Below, piece after piece: positions 63,828-64,000 of a stretch of DNA of 64,000 bases (its first letter is position 1; every line of letters begins with the position of its first letter). The DNA lies in contig CP099428.1 in the NCBI GenBank assembly GCA_024114885.1, forward strand, positions 1,116,001 to 1,180,000. The letters are read 5' to 3'. Below the pieces are notes generated by a model. The model did not search any database and was not told the DNA's origin. It was given only the letters and a program-made list of their open reading frames with translations. A program made the position numbers and the translations under genes. This stretch comes from Septoria linicola (taxonomy: Eukaryota > Ascomycota > Dothideomycetes > Mycosphaerellales > Mycosphaerellaceae).

Positions 63828-64000
63828 TCGGCAGATGTGGCGAGGCTGTTGATGGTTTTGTAGATTGCTCTAGAGACTGAGTGATGAGTTCGAGGGTATG
63901 TGATGACGGCGGATCTCCTGTATGTAATGGTTCGGTAATAGTATTCCGTGTCTTCTATGTCGCTTTTGCTCTAGCAAACATTAGCATTAAGCCATGGGTA

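Noticed and set aside
1..64000. tRNA, rRNA, CRISPR or transposon genes
   Set aside because: No tRNA box A/B pattern, reverse transcriptase, transposase, long terminal repeat or regularly spaced repeat was seen by eye on either strand; a tRNAscan or RepeatMasker run would be decisive.

Overview
The window looks like ordinary nuclear chromosome from a filamentous ascomycete, most likely a Dothideomycete of the Capnodiales/Mycosphaerellales type. The evidence is: dense 45-90 bp GT-AG introns with CTNAC-like branch points; a calcineurin-responsive Crz1 factor; Zn(II)2Cys6 regulators; an Rds1-like ferritin-domain secreted protein; a CHRD-domain secreted protein; and three DUF7918 genes side by side. 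The species is not identified. I see no transposon, tRNA, rRNA or CRISPR. I resolved about 30 protein genes, most of them by joining exons by hand at consensus splice sites with reading phase checked.

Layout. 0-1.3 kb: two lineage-specific fragments or genes. 1.4-3.2 kb: a sugar-porter-type MFS carrier (minus). 4.3-4.8 kb: a small secreted 8-cysteine hydrophobin-like protein. 5.1-6.3 kb: a Fungal_trans_2-type regulator. 7.2-8.0 kb: a Tubby-C/LURP-like protein. 8.0-10.9 kb: gene-poor. 10.9-12.3 kb: Rds1-like secreted protein. 12.7-13.2 kb: F-box protein. 13.3-22.6 kb: an aromatic aminotransferase, a Zn2Cys6 factor with a GC-AG intron, a decayed F-box-like gene, a pyruvate/2-oxo-acid decarboxylase and a bZIP factor. 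Together these would fit an Ehrlich-type amino-acid catabolism neighbourhood. 23.3-23.8 kb: another F-box-like gene. 25.6-28 kb: crz1. 28.6-30.6 kb: Zn2Cys6 regulator. 30.8-35.4 kb: three tandem DUF7918 paralogues with different intron patterns. 35.6-36.7 kb: TatD nuclease. 37.1-39.0 kb: flavoprotein oxidoreductase. 40.3-42.1 kb: GPI10 mannosyltransferase. 42.3-44.9 kb: a C2H2+Zn2Cys6 factor. 46.4-47.1 kb: CHRD secreted protein. 48.9-51.1 kb: mitochondrial glycerol-3-phosphate dehydrogenase. 51.4-53.7 kb: ferric reductase. 54.4-55.1 kb: guanylate kinase. 55.5-56.6 kb: an APH-like kinase lacking the canonical catalytic-loop HGD. 57.4-59.0 kb: DHA1-type MFS exporter. 60.3-63.8 kb: two divergent, largely disordered proteins.

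Housekeeping genes (GPI10, GUT2, GUK1, TatD, Crz1) alternate with accessory ones (hydrophobin-like, Rds1, MFS, F-box, DUF7918). Six probable transcription factors lie within 64 kb. The items most worth a second look are the DUF7918 array, the putative transaminase/decarboxylase/regulator cluster, the internally repeated 8-Cys secreted protein and the broken F-box-like gene.
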